DNA of 64,000 nucleotides, taken from assembly GCF_038443675.1 (NCBI RefSeq), contig NZ_CP151762.1, positions 1,798,001 to 1,862,000 on the forward strand, written 5' to 3'. The stretch is from Yoonia sp. G8-12 (lineage in GTDB: Bacteria > Pseudomonadota > Alphaproteobacteria > Rhodobacterales > Rhodobacteraceae). Shown here in pieces: positions 1-8,705 of the stretch. Within the stretch, counting starts at the first letter, position 1; the number at the start of each line of letters is the position of its first letter. Both the position numbers and the translations under genes were made by a program. The notes beneath the pieces are model-generated. The model was not told the DNA's origin and ran no database searches. It saw only the letters and a list, made by a program, of their open reading frames with translations.

Positions 1-87
1 GCGCATGAGAAAGCCTACGCTATGGCACAAACGATTGACTGGCCCGACGGGTTTTACCGGTCCGACATCGGTTGGCGGGCGCTCTAA
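1..87 (+). CDS. purD: phosphoribosylamine--glycine ligase, C-terminal end only
   Basis: The first 28 codons of the window are open in frame 1 and end in TAA at 85-87. The C-terminal motif IDWPDGFYRSDIGWRAL matches the conserved tail of PurD, the ATP-grasp enzyme that joins phosphoribosylamine and glycine in purine synthesis. The rest of the gene lies upstream of the window. A strong hairpin follows at once and would end its transcript. The assignment rests only on this short but characteristic tail. Confidence 0.75.
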   Translation, partial: AHEKAYAMAQTIDWPDGFYRSDIGWRAL

Positions 88-100
88 TACCGGAAAAGAA

Positions 101-132
101 AAAGGCCGCGCTTGATACCAAGCGCGGCCTTT
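101..132. terminator. bidirectional Rho-independent terminator between purD and carD
   Basis: A perfect 13-base inverted repeat (101-113 and 120-132, six-base loop) is flanked by A-rich sequence on the left and T residues on the right. It can therefore act on both strands. It sits between the convergent purD and carD genes. Confidence 0.8.
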
Positions 133-153
133 ATGATTTAACTGTCGTGGCGC

Positions 154-660
154 TTAAGCGGCGCGACCAACCAAAACGGAATCGATCTCGGCGGCGGCAG
201 CATTTTCGTCATTGCCAGCCACAGCCGCGATTTCGCGGGTCAGACGCTCAAGAGCTGCTTCATAAAGCTGACGCTCGGAATAGCTTTGCTCGCGCTGGTC
301 ATCCTGGCGGTGCAGGTCGCGCACGACCTCTGCAATTGCGATCAGATCGCCCGAGTTGATCTTTTGCTCATACTCTTGCGCACGGCGCGACCACATCGCT
401 TTTTTGACCTTCGCCTTGCCGCGCAGCGTCTTCATCGCGTGGCTGACCACATCAGGCGTCGCAAGCGCGCGCATCCCAACATCCGTTGCCTTATCAGTGG
501 GCACGCGCAGGGTCATTTTGTCCTTCTCGAATGAGATGACAAACATCTCAAGCTCAAACCCGGCGATATCTTGGGTTTCGATCGACACAACCTTGCCAAC
601 CCCGTGGGCGGGGTAAACGACAAACTCGTTGGGGCTAAAATCATATTTCTTCTTGCTCAT
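154..660 (-). CDS. carD: CarD/CdnL-family RNA polymerase-binding transcription regulator
   Basis: The 168-residue protein has the CarD/CdnL layout: an N-terminal Tudor-like RNA polymerase interaction domain (about residues 8-65, with the hallmark FVVYPAHGVGKV near the start) and a helical C-terminal domain that contacts promoter DNA near the -10 edge (about 70-150). In Alphaproteobacteria this family binds the polymerase beta subunit and stabilises open complexes at housekeeping promoters. The length is normal for the family. It is monocistronic, with its own start at 660 and a shared terminator at 101-132. The A/E-rich last 20 residues are low complexity. Confidence 0.93.
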   Translation of the reverse strand: MSKKKYDFSPNEFVVYPAHGVGKVVSIETQDIAGFELEMFVISFEKDKMTLRVPTDKATDVGMRALATPDVVSHAMKTLRGKAKVKKAMWSRRAQEYEQKINSGDLIAIAEVVRDLHRQDDQREQSYSERQLYEAALERLTREIAAVAGNDENAAAAEIDSVLVGRAA

Positions 661-702
661 GGTCGTCCTTTCATGACGCCCAGACTATCAGCGACAAAAA
701 AA

Positions 703-730
703 CCGCCGGAGGCATTTTTGCCTCCGCCGG
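703..730 (-). terminator. terminator-like hairpin downstream of fdxA
   Basis: On the minus strand an 8-bp stem (CGGAGGCA paired with TGCCTCCG) is followed by GCGG and a run of seven T residues. It lies about 140 bases downstream of the fdxA stop and just upstream of carD, so it should separate the two transcripts. Its GCCTCCGGCGG core is shared with other intergenic sites in the window. Confidence 0.6.
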
Positions 731-831
731 GGGATATCGCCGTATAAACTGGGTTATGTCTTACGCAGCATTGCCGTGATCATACCACAAAAATGGCCCT
801 AAAGAAAGCATTGGTAGCGCATGCGGTAAAT

Positions 832-847
832 GCCTGTAAATACAGGC
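832..847. repeat. short perfect inverted repeat 3' of fdxA
   Basis: GCCTGTA and TACAGGC are separated by two A residues. The site is 25 bases beyond the fdxA stop codon. It may be an mRNA 3' hairpin or a protein site; there is no T run, so it is not called a terminator. Confidence 0.4.
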
Positions 848-871
848 GCTCGCACAACAAATAGGCGCGAA

Positions 872-1207
872 TCAGCCGCCTTCGCCCGCCGCTTCCGAGA
901 ACAGCTCCATCTTGCCTTCCTTGCCGTCCATCTCTTCGGCAGAGGGTAGCGGATCTTTCTTGGTGATGATCACCGGCCACATCTCGGAATACTTGCGGTT
1001 GAACTCAACCCATTTTTCCATATCAGGCTCGGTGTCGGGACGGATCGCATCCGCAGGGCATTCTGGTTCACACACACCACAGTCGATACATTCGTCGGGG
1101 TGGATCACCAGCATATTCTCACCCTCGTAGAAACAATCCACGGGGCAGACCTCAACGCAGTCTGTGTATTTGCAGGCAATGCAGTTGTCGTTGACGATAT
1201 ATGTCAT
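872..1207 (-). CDS. fdxA: 7Fe (3Fe-4S/4Fe-4S) ferredoxin FdxA
   Basis: This is a 111-residue low-potential electron carrier of the Azotobacter ferredoxin I type. Cysteines at 9, 17 and 50 fit the 3Fe-4S ligands, and cysteines 21, 40, 43 and 46 fit the 4Fe-4S ligands. Cys12 and Cys25 are also at usual family positions. The C-terminal half (60-111) is the acidic extension common in this group. The start at 1207 gives the conserved MTYIV N-terminus. It probably forms its own transcription unit downstream of the S4 protein gene, 52 bases apart on the same strand. Confidence 0.93.
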   Translation of the reverse strand: MTYIVNDNCIACKYTDCVEVCPVDCFYEGENMLVIHPDECIDCGVCEPECPADAIRPDTEPDMEKWVEFNRKYSEMWPVIITKKDPLPSAEEMDGKEGKMELFSEAAGEGG

Positions 1208-1259
1208 GGGGTGCAGATTCCGTTTAGCTAACCCGGTCTAGCTAGAATAGTCGCACGCG

Positions 1260-1646
1260 TCATTCAAGGTCGAATGGGCTTTCGCTGCCCCGATGGGACA
1301 TCATATCGCGGCGATCCTTCTTGGTGGGGCGTCCTTTTCGGTCACCCCCTGGATTATAGGGGCGTTTCTCGACGACCGGTGATAAATCTTCGTAAAGCGC
1401 TTGCGCCTCGGGCGCAGGCCCGCGCCGTTCACCGCAGGCGATGACCCGCACCACTTTGGTTTGCTCTGCTTGCACGAATGTCAGCACATTTCCCGGCCCG
1501 ATCGCGCGCGCAGGCTTGCTGACAGGTTGGCTGTCGACACGGACTTTGCCAGCCGTAACGATACCCGCAGCAATGCTGCGCGATTTGAAAAACCGCGCAT
1601 GCCAAAGCCATTTATCCAGCCGGATGGTCGGGCGGGGATCGGTCAA
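1260..1646 (-). CDS. S4-domain RNA-binding protein (Hsp15/HslR-like)
   Basis: The 128-residue protein starts with a typical S4 fold (IRLDKWLWHARFFKSR at residues 8-23, then KVRVDSQPV), followed by a basic tail (KGRPTKKDRRD). Members of this family bind structured RNA; E. coli Hsp15 rescues stalled 50S subunits. The start codon is TTG at 1646, overlapping the TGA of the helicase (TTGA), which implies translational coupling. Whether it performs the Hsp15 rescue role is inferred from the domain only. Confidence 0.85.
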   Translation of the reverse strand: MTDPRPTIRLDKWLWHARFFKSRSIAAGIVTAGKVRVDSQPVSKPARAIGPGNVLTFVQAEQTKVVRVIACGERRGPAPEAQALYEDLSPVVEKRPYNPGGDRKGRPTKKDRRDMMSHRGSESPFDLE

Positions 1647-4462
1647 TCCTTTTTGAAACCGGCCAAAGCGGCAGCAAAGGGGTTGTCAGGATCAATCTGC
1701 TTTTCGCGCTTGGGTTTGGCTTGGAAGGTCTGTGGTTTGTTGCCGGCCCCCTGCGGTTTGCCTTTGCCCTTGGGCTTGCCTTTGCCGCGCGGGCGCGCAT
1801 CGCCTTGCGGGCGGGCGGGACGTGCCGCACGGCCACCCCAAGTGAAGGTGTAATAGACCTCTTGTTCAACCTCTGCCGCAGTGTCGGGTGCAGGGGGCGT
1901 ATCAGCCGGTATTTCCTGCGGCACATCAGCGGGCGTTTCGGAGGGTGGATCGACAGGCGTTTCCTGTGGCGCGTCCGGTGGCGTTTCAACTGGCGGAGTG
2001 CCCGGCAACTCTTGCGGCGCATCAGGCGGTGTGTCGCTGGGCACCTCAACGGGGGGCGTGTCAGGTGATTGAGGCGGACGTGCCGCTTTGATCTTTTCGC
2101 GCACACCCTTTTCGGCCTTATAGCCAAGGCCCGTCATCAGATCGGCGAATTGTTCCAGCGTCATCCCCGTAATCGACAGCATATCGGGAATTGCTTCAAA
2201 TCCGCCGCGGCTGTCTTTATCGCGCAGCATGTCGGCCAGACGTTCCAGCATATCAATCCGGATCGCGCGTTCGCCTGCCGCGCGATAGCCCGCCATGGCG
2301 TAATAGCCGGGGGCCGCATCTTTCGCTGCAGGGACAGTCACCAGACCGGGTGGCGGGCTTTCTGGAAACTCACCAAGGCCCTTGGACAGCGACCAAAGCA
2401 CCAGCCGCAACCGTGTCGGCGCGGGCTTTAGCAAAAGTGGCAGGAAAATCGTGAACTGACCAAAGCGCACACCGTGTTTGCGCAAAGCACCGCGCGCGTC
2501 CTGATCCAGCGCCTTGACCTCATCAGCGACTTCGCCGCGCGGGATGATCCCGAACCCTTCGGCCATCCGGTAGGCAAAGCCTTTGGCGGCACCTGTCAGC
2601 GCCTCATCGTTCTTCAGCGCGATAATCGGCTCGAATCCGGCGGCAATTTTGCGATCGATGAAATGCTGCAACCGCCGTTGCACCTTGGCGGCGACATCGG
2701 CTCCGGCCTCTTCATCGACAAAGGCCACAACGCCCGGCTTGAAGGGGTCGTCGCCTTTGACCAATTTACCAACGGCCTGGTTGCCCCACATCAGGCCACC
2801 TTGTTCGGTGAAATCAATTTCCGGATCAGGCGCGTTATAGAACCGATCCGCCAGCAGGTGAAACTGCGGCACCAAAGCCTGCACAGAGGCCTGACGCAGT
2901 GTCTTTGCCTCGTCGGGGCTTCCTGCCTTATCCATCCGGAATCGGAAACCTTCCAACCGTCCGACGAATTCGCCTTCGACAGTCACTTCACCCTTGTCAT
3001 TCACGTCAGCCAAAAGGCTCTCCTTCTGTTTGAGCCGGCGAAGCAAAATGCTGGTCCGCCGGTCCACAAATCTTTGCGTCAACGCGCCGTGAAGCGCGTC
3101 TGATAAGCGGTCTTCTACCGCACGGGTTGCATCACGCCAATCAGATTCGTCAACAAGCCACCCCTTCCTTTGGGCGACATATGTCCACGTCCGGATATAA
3201 GCCAGACGTTTGGACAAGGTATCAATGTCTCCGTCGGTCCGGTCAATGCGCCTGACCTGCAAGCCAAACCAATTGGCGGACACATGCCCAAGCTGGTGCA
3301 GATCGTTGTAGATATGCGTTAACAGACTGGCGTGCTCGCCTTTGCTGATACCGCGGAAATCAGGAATGCGGCACACATCCCACAGCAGCTTGACGGATGG
3401 CCCGTCTGTTGCGCGGGCCGCGATTTCAGCATCCATCGCCAAGGCTTTAAGCGCGGCAAGGTCATCGCTTTCACGCACGCGGGTCAGCCATGTATCATCG
3501 GTGCGCTCTTCCAGCGTCGCAATCAAACGCTTGACCGAACCAAACTGCAGGCGGCTGTTGCGCCATTGCAGTTTCTTGATCGGGGCAAAACGGTGATCAC
3601 AAATCGCCTGCGCGACACCTTCATCCAAAGGCGGCGCCTCGCCGGTCACACCAAAGGTTCCGTTATCGACATGCCGCCCCGCGCGACCTGCGATCTGTGA
3701 CAGCTCATCGGGCTGCAGGTGCCGCATCCGGCGCCCGTCAAACTTGGTCAGCGATGAAAACGCGACATGGCTGATATCCAGATTGAGGCCCATGCCGATC
3801 GCATCCGTCGCCACCAGATAATCCACGTCCCCGTTTTGGTACATCTCGACCTGCGCGTTGCGCGTGCGCGGGCTCAGAGCGCCCATCACGACCGCAGCAC
3901 CGCCCTTAGTGCGGCGGAGCAGTTCAGCTATCGCATAGACATTTTCAACCGAAAACCCCACGATTGCAGACCGCGCGGGCATGCGACTTATCTTTTTCGA
4001 ACCTGAATAGGTCAGTTGGGACATACGCTCGCGGCGCATGAAATGCGCATCCGGCACCAAGGCCGAGATCGCATCACGCATCGTTTCGGCACCAAGGAAC
4101 AGCGTTTCATGCAATCCACGCGCATTCAGTAGACGGTCGGTAAACACATGGCCGCGTTCAGGATCAGCGCACAGCTGGATTTCATCAATCGCCAGAAAAT
4201 CGCAGCCCATCCCCTCTGGCATTGCCTCGACTGTGCACACCCAATATGCCGCACGCGGGGGTACGATCCGCTCTTCACCGGTGACAAGTGCCACAACACC
4301 GGGGCCACGCACGGCAACAATCCGGTCATAAACTTCGCGCGCCAAAAGGCGCAGCGGCAGGCCAATCACGCCTGTCCGGTAAGACAGCATCCGCTCAATC
4401 GCATAATGCGTCTTGCCAGTATTCGTCGGGCCGAGCACGGCCGTGATCCGGGACACCGTCAT
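1643..4462 (-). CDS. SUV3-like ATP-dependent RNA/DNA helicase with proline-rich C-terminal linker
   Basis: The 939-residue superfamily 2 helicase resembles mitochondrial SUV3: Walker A GPTNTGKT at 11-18, Walker B DEIQ at 93-96, and motif VI QIAGRAGR near 256-263. A central region and SUV3-type C-terminal domain follow to about residue 785. Residues about 790-865 are an unusual repetitive Pro/Glu/Thr/Asp stretch with recurring PPDAPQE and TPPVE units, then a K/G-rich basic tail. The proline-rich section is probably a flexible linker. It is co-transcribed with the S4-domain gene, which suggests a joint role in RNA handling; that is an inference. Confidence 0.88.
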   Translation of the reverse strand: MTVSRITAVLGPTNTGKTHYAIERMLSYRTGVIGLPLRLLAREVYDRIVAVRGPGVVALVTGEERIVPPRAAYWVCTVEAMPEGMGCDFLAIDEIQLCADPERGHVFTDRLLNARGLHETLFLGAETMRDAISALVPDAHFMRRERMSQLTYSGSKKISRMPARSAIVGFSVENVYAIAELLRRTKGGAAVVMGALSPRTRNAQVEMYQNGDVDYLVATDAIGMGLNLDISHVAFSSLTKFDGRRMRHLQPDELSQIAGRAGRHVDNGTFGVTGEAPPLDEGVAQAICDHRFAPIKKLQWRNSRLQFGSVKRLIATLEERTDDTWLTRVRESDDLAALKALAMDAEIAARATDGPSVKLLWDVCRIPDFRGISKGEHASLLTHIYNDLHQLGHVSANWFGLQVRRIDRTDGDIDTLSKRLAYIRTWTYVAQRKGWLVDESDWRDATRAVEDRLSDALHGALTQRFVDRRTSILLRRLKQKESLLADVNDKGEVTVEGEFVGRLEGFRFRMDKAGSPDEAKTLRQASVQALVPQFHLLADRFYNAPDPEIDFTEQGGLMWGNQAVGKLVKGDDPFKPGVVAFVDEEAGADVAAKVQRRLQHFIDRKIAAGFEPIIALKNDEALTGAAKGFAYRMAEGFGIIPRGEVADEVKALDQDARGALRKHGVRFGQFTIFLPLLLKPAPTRLRLVLWSLSKGLGEFPESPPPGLVTVPAAKDAAPGYYAMAGYRAAGERAIRIDMLERLADMLRDKDSRGGFEAIPDMLSITGMTLEQFADLMTGLGYKAEKGVREKIKAARPPQSPDTPPVEVPSDTPPDAPQELPGTPPVETPPDAPQETPVDPPSETPADVPQEIPADTPPAPDTAAEVEQEVYYTFTWGGRAARPARPQGDARPRGKGKPKGKGKPQGAGNKPQTFQAKPKREKQIDPDNPFAAALAGFKKD

Positions 4463-4494
4463 ATTCTTCCCCGAACCTGTCGGAGTGTCATCGC

Positions 4495-5055
4495 CTAGAG
4501 CGACTGACCCTCAAGCTGCAATTCCAATCGGTCGACCGCATCCAACGCTTCGCGGGCGTTGGGGTTGATCGCAAGAACCATTTCATAAACTTCCAGCGCG
4601 TCTTCGGGACGTTCAAGCTCTTCCATAATCAACGCCAAGCCCCGCATCGCCTCGAAATGACGCGGGTTCAGGGCGAGCACCTGACGGATATCATCCAACG
4701 CAGGACCGATCAGTCCCATAAAGTAATAGGCCGACGCGCGGCCATAATACCCTTCGGCGAAGTCCGGCGCATGATCAATCAAAGCCGTGAAATGATCGAC
4801 CGCCACATCCGGCGCACCGTCTTCCATCGCATCCTTGCCACGACGCAACAGCAGGTCCATCGCGGGCGAGCCGCTGTTTTCCCATCGCGCAATGATTTGC
4901 CGTTCGATGCGCACATAAGTGCCCTCATCGGCCTCGGCGAGCTCTTGAAAAAGTTCATCCAACGGCGTTTGTTGCGCGTAAACGGGTAAAGAAAACCCCA
5001 CCGTCAGGCAAAGTGCCGTAACGATACATTTGAAGCGATGTGCGTGCATAACCAT
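4495..5055 (-). CDS. exported tetratricopeptide-repeat protein
   Basis: An ATG at 5055 (or 5049, two codons later) gives a cleavable signal peptide ending near VYAQQ, then about 155 residues with TPR units (for example AVDHFTALIDHAPDFAEGYY and LDDIRQVLALNPRHFEAM). TPRs are protein-interaction modules, so this is probably a periplasmic scaffold. The open frame runs further upstream, but that part overlaps the divergent SCP2 gene and looks like antisense sequence, so it was excluded. The gene lies 32 bases upstream of the helicase start on the same strand. The partner is unknown. Confidence 0.8.
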   Translation of the reverse strand: MVMHAHRFKCIVTALCLTVGFSLPVYAQQTPLDELFQELAEADEGTYVRIERQIIARWENSGSPAMDLLLRRGKDAMEDGAPDVAVDHFTALIDHAPDFAEGYYGRASAYYFMGLIGPALDDIRQVLALNPRHFEAMRGLALIMEELERPEDALEVYEMVLAINPNAREALDAVDRLELQLEGQSL

Positions 5056-5128
5056 AACAGTAATGTAGCGCACTGTGCGGCCAACACCAGAGCCCGCACG
5101 GTCACATAAACGAATAGAGGACGAAAAA

Positions 5129-5419
5129 ATGAGTGATGTTGTAACCGAGGCCGTCGCCGCCCTGAACGCTAAGATGGATGGAGCCGGCTTTGACGGCGTC
5201 GCCAAATTCACCATCGAAGGTGAGGGAAGCATTATCATCGACCAGAATGGCGCACATGCCAGTGAAGACGACGCAGACGTGACCCTGACCGCCACCACAG
5301 ATGTTTTCAAAGCGATTCTTGACGGTGAAATGAACCCGACAACAGCTTTCATGACAGGCAAACTGAGCGTTGACGGTGAAATGGGCCAAGCCATGAAACT
5401 TGCCGGCGTCTTAAGCTAA
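5129..5419 (+). CDS. SCP2 sterol-binding domain protein
   Basis: This 96-residue stand-alone SCP2 fold binds or carries lipids. The conserved core includes KFTIEGEGSIIID (residues 26-38) and the LDGEMNPTTAFMTGKLSVDGEM segment near 65-86. The start at 5129 has AGAGGA eight bases upstream; an in-frame ATG at 5075 would add unrelated residues. The stop TAA overlaps the next ATG (TAATG), so it is translationally coupled to a lipase-like hydrolase. That suggests a shared lipid substrate. Confidence 0.9.
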   Translation: MSDVVTEAVAALNAKMDGAGFDGVAKFTIEGEGSIIIDQNGAHASEDDADVTLTATTDVFKAILDGEMNPTTAFMTGKLSVDGEMGQAMKLAGVLS

Positions 5420-6369
5420 TGCTGCAGGCGGCCCCTCTATACGAAAATATCGCAGGCGGTCCGGCCGGAGGGGTCGCCCATTGGCTGACAACATCTGACG
5501 GGTTGCGCATTCGCGTGGCCCATTGGCCATTGGCAGACGCAAAAGGCACCGTGCTGATTTTCCCGGGCCGGACGGAATATGTTGAAAAATACGGCAATAC
5601 GGCCCAAGCCCTGCAAGACCGTGGCTATGCCAGCCTTGCAATTGACTGGCGCGGCCAGGGCATTGCGGACCGTATGACGCCCAAGCGGGCCATCGGGCAT
5701 GTCGGCGCATTCTCGGACTACCAAAAAGATGTGGCCGCAACCTTGGCCTATGCGCAGGACATCGGACTTCCGCGCCCGTATTTTCTAATTGCGCATTCGA
5801 TGGGTGGCTGCATCGGCCTTCGCTCTTTGATCGAAGGGCTAGAGGTTGACGCGGCGATGTTCTCGGCCCCGATGTGGGGCGTCCAGATGGCAGCCCCTTT
5901 GCGCCCTGTCGCGTGGGGTCTGTCCGCGATGAGCACACCTTTGGGGTTTGATCAAAACATCGTTCCCGGTCAGTTCGAGGAAAGCTATCCCTTGCGCGAG
6001 ACGTTCGAGGCAAACACGCTGACGAATGATCCCGATATGTGGGCGCAATTTGGCGTGCAGCTGCGCCAGCAACCAGATTTGGGCCTTGGCGGGCCGTCTT
6101 TGCGGTGGCTGAACGGGTCATTGCGCGAAATGCAAAATCTGAGCACCGCCCCGTCGCCGAATGTGCCATGTCTGACCTATCTAGGCACCGACGAAGTGAT
6201 TGTTGACCCGCAGCGTATCCGTGAGCGGATGAAGAAATGGCCGGGCGGTGTGCTGCGTGTGATTGCAGGCGGCAAGCACGAAATGCTGATGGACCTGCCC
6301 AAAATGCGCGACATGATCTTTGATGAAACGGCAGCGTTCTTTGACAAACAACTGGCGCAAGCAGCCTAG
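5419..6369 (+). CDS. pldB: alpha/beta hydrolase, lysophospholipase/monoacylglycerol lipase type
   Basis: The 316-residue serine hydrolase has nucleophile elbow AHSMGG with Ser127, oxyanion strand LIFPGRTEY near 46-54, a DEVIVDP acid region near 260 and a KHEMLMD histidine near 280. It resembles PldB-type lysophospholipases that cleave the remaining acyl chain of lysophospholipids or monoacylglycerols. There is no signal peptide, so it acts in the cytosol or at the inner face of the membrane. It is coupled to the SCP2 gene by a 1-base overlap. The exact substrate cannot be read from sequence. Confidence 0.85.
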   Translation: MLQAAPLYENIAGGPAGGVAHWLTTSDGLRIRVAHWPLADAKGTVLIFPGRTEYVEKYGNTAQALQDRGYASLAIDWRGQGIADRMTPKRAIGHVGAFSDYQKDVAATLAYAQDIGLPRPYFLIAHSMGGCIGLRSLIEGLEVDAAMFSAPMWGVQMAAPLRPVAWGLSAMSTPLGFDQNIVPGQFEESYPLRETFEANTLTNDPDMWAQFGVQLRQQPDLGLGGPSLRWLNGSLREMQNLSTAPSPNVPCLTYLGTDEVIVDPQRIRERMKKWPGGVLRVIAGGKHEMLMDLPKMRDMIFDETAAFFDKQLAQAA

Positions 6370-6372
6370 ACG

Positions 6373-7587
6373 CTACGCAAGATCGCTATCGGTGCGCACC
6401 TTGAATCCTGCGCTGCGCAGCTCGTTCACCGTATCAACGACATGCTGCTGATCGCGGGCTTCGATCACGATCTCAAGCTCGGCTTGTTTGAGCGACACAC
6501 TCTGCATCATGCGCTGGTGGATCACCTCGATGACGTTGGCGCCTGCATCGCCGATAATGCGCGAAATATCCGATAGCTGGCCGGGGGTGTCATCAATCTC
6601 GAATGTCAGGCGCGTGATCCGGCCATCGCGGACCAAACCGCGCAAGATCAGTGTCGAAAGAAGACGCGAATCGATATTCCCACCGCAGACGACCAGCCCG
6701 ACCTTTTTGCCCGCCAAATCCGTAGCGTGTTTCTCGATCACAGCAAGACCCGCGCCAGCGGCCCCTTCGGCCACGATTTTCTCTTGCGACAAGAGGTCGA
6801 ACACAGCGGCCTCGATCTCGGCCTCCGTGGCCGTTTCCACGCGGTCCACGTAACGCGCGATGATCTCAAGATTAGCCGGCGCAGGTTCGCGCACCGCGAT
6901 CCCCTCGGCCAAGGTCGAACCGCCAAAGTTGGTTCCTATATTGTCAAAGCGCGCCTTGACCGCATCAAAATTCGCAGCCTGCGCGCCGATCACTTGTACG
7001 CTGGGCTTCACCGATTTCGCCGCTACCGCCATCCCCGCAATCAACCCACCACCACCAATCGGCACGACGATCACATCCAGATCAGGTTGCTGTTCCAGCA
7101 TCTCAAGCGCGACAGTCCCCTGCCCTGCGGCGACGACCGGATCATCAAACGGATGCACAAAGGTCATCCCCTTTTCTGCCGCCATATCCAGCGTAAACTG
7201 CACGCTTTCGTCAAAGCCTTTGCCATGCAAAACCACGTCTGCCCCGAAATCCTTGGTCCGTTTGACTTTGTTAAACGGCGTGCCCTCAGGCATGACAATC
7301 ACCGCAGGGATACCAAGGCGTTTGGCATGGTAAGCCACCCCCTGCGCATGGTTGCCGGCACTACAGGCGATCACACCGGCGGCACGCTCAGCCGCACTGA
7401 GCGTCAGCAACTTAGCCAAGGCCCCCCGCGCTTTGAACGCATTGGTGTGCTGGAGATTCTCCAACTTGAGATAAAGATCAAAGCCCAACTGCAACGACAA
7501 ACGCGCCGCATGCACCGTGGGCGTGCGCATCGTGGCGGATTTGATCGCGTCATAGGTCGTTGCAATCAGTGCAGGATCAAGCGCCAT
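6373..7587 (-). CDS. ilvA: threonine ammonia-lyase (threonine dehydratase)
   Basis: The 404-residue PLP enzyme deaminates threonine to 2-oxobutanoate, the first step to isoleucine. The PLP lysine is in NAFKARGA (Lys52). The SAGNHAQGVAYHA motif near 75-87 and the glycine-rich phosphate loop PIGGGGLIAG near 176-185 are present. Residues about 325-402 form one ACT regulatory domain (FEIDDTPGQLSDISRII). The length and single ACT domain match the short IlvA form (also called biodegradative-like) common in Alphaproteobacteria, rather than the E. coli two-ACT form. It converges on the hydrolase with only 3 bases between stops. Confidence 0.93.
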   Translation of the reverse strand: MALDPALIATTYDAIKSATMRTPTVHAARLSLQLGFDLYLKLENLQHTNAFKARGALAKLLTLSAAERAAGVIACSAGNHAQGVAYHAKRLGIPAVIVMPEGTPFNKVKRTKDFGADVVLHGKGFDESVQFTLDMAAEKGMTFVHPFDDPVVAAGQGTVALEMLEQQPDLDVIVVPIGGGGLIAGMAVAAKSVKPSVQVIGAQAANFDAVKARFDNIGTNFGGSTLAEGIAVREPAPANLEIIARYVDRVETATEAEIEAAVFDLLSQEKIVAEGAAGAGLAVIEKHATDLAGKKVGLVVCGGNIDSRLLSTLILRGLVRDGRITRLTFEIDDTPGQLSDISRIIGDAGANVIEVIHQRMMQSVSLKQAELEIVIEARDQQHVVDTVNELRSAGFKVRTDSDLA

Positions 7588-7633
7588 CGGGCCACCTCAT
7601 TTCTTCGTAATCACGGACCGATGTACACCGTAA

Positions 7634-7650
7634 GGTGGGTGAAACCCACC
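7634..7650. repeat. palindromic intergenic repeat, GGTGGGT-GAA-ACCCACC
   Basis: A 7-bp perfect inverted repeat lies in the 104-base gap between the divergent ilvA and exonuclease genes. It resembles the longer GTAGGGTGGATC palindrome at 19898-19923 and is probably the same class of small dispersed repeat. Confidence 0.5.
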
Positions 7651-7691
7651 CCCGCCATTGGCCAGCTCAATTCCCGCCCTATAGTCGGGTG

Positions 7692-8705
7692 ATGGCTGAC
7701 GTTCTTACCTTTACTGACCGGGGCATCTATTGTCCTGCGGGCGATTTCTACATCGACCCGTGGCGGCCAGTCGACCGCGCGCTGATCACCCATGGCCATA
7801 GTGATCACGCACGCTGGGGGATGGGGCGCTATCTGGCGACCACCGGTACTGCGCCTGTCATGCGGCATCGTCTGGGCGATATCACTCTGGAAACGGTGGA
7901 CTACGGCGTTGAGACGAGGATTGGCGATGCCACTGTGTCCTTCCACCCCGCAGGCCATGTGCCGGGATCGGCGCAAATCAGGGTGGAAGTGAAAGGCGCG
8001 ATCTGGGTCGTCTCGGGCGATTACAAAACCGTGGCGGATGGTTTGTCTGAACCGTTCGAGCCGGTCCCCTGCCACGCTTTCATCACCGAATGTACCTTCG
8101 GCCTGCCCATCTTCAAATGGACGCCCAAGGATATTCTGACCGGGCAAATCAACGAGTGGTGGGCCACCAATGCCGCCGCAGGGCGCACGTCGATCCTAGG
8201 GGCTTATGCGCTAGGCAAAGCGCAGCGGCTTTTGACCACCGTAAATCCCGATATCGGCCCGATCCTGACGCATGGCGCGATTGAAAACACAAATGCGGTG
8301 CTGCGCGGTCAAGGTTTTGCCCTGCCCGATACCAGGTTGGTCACCCCCGATATCACTCACAAAACCCACCCCGGCGCGCTGGTGCTTGCCACGCCCAGCG
8401 CCCTTGGTACCACTTGGGCGCGCAAATTTGGCCCCGCCTCCACCGCTTTTGCCAGCGGCTGGATGGCCTTGCGCGGTGTGCGTCGCAGACGTGCGGCCGA
8501 TCGGGGGTTTATTGTATCGGATCACGCCGATTGGGAAGGGCTGAACACCGCGATCAAAGCGACAGGTGCCACCAAAATCTTTGCCACCCACGGCTATACC
8601 GGCGCCTTTCAAAAATGGCTGGCCAGCCAAGGCTATGACGCGCATATCGTCAGCACCGATTACCAAGGCGAAGGGTTCGACCAAGCGGATGAGGCCGAGG
8701 CATGA
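7692..8705 (+). CDS. ligase-associated DNA exonuclease (metallo-beta-lactamase/beta-CASP fold)
   Basis: The 337-residue protein has the metal-binding HGHSDH motif at residues 34-39, a second histidine in PAGHVPGSAQI and the SDHADW motif near the C-terminus, all typical of SNM1/CPSF-like nucleases. The family is regularly encoded next to an ATP-dependent DNA ligase, as here, and is thought to process DNA ends for repair. The start at 7692 gives the usual MADVLTFTDRG N-terminus; the longer frame runs into the intergenic palindrome. It overlaps the ligase start by 4 bases (ATGA). The usual third partner, an Lhr-type helicase, is not in this window. Confidence 0.88.
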   Translation: MADVLTFTDRGIYCPAGDFYIDPWRPVDRALITHGHSDHARWGMGRYLATTGTAPVMRHRLGDITLETVDYGVETRIGDATVSFHPAGHVPGSAQIRVEVKGAIWVVSGDYKTVADGLSEPFEPVPCHAFITECTFGLPIFKWTPKDILTGQINEWWATNAAAGRTSILGAYALGKAQRLLTTVNPDIGPILTHGAIENTNAVLRGQGFALPDTRLVTPDITHKTHPGALVLATPSALGTTWARKFGPASTAFASGWMALRGVRRRRAADRGFIVSDHADWEGLNTAIKATGATKIFATHGYTGAFQKWLASQGYDAHIVSTDYQGEGFDQADEAEA

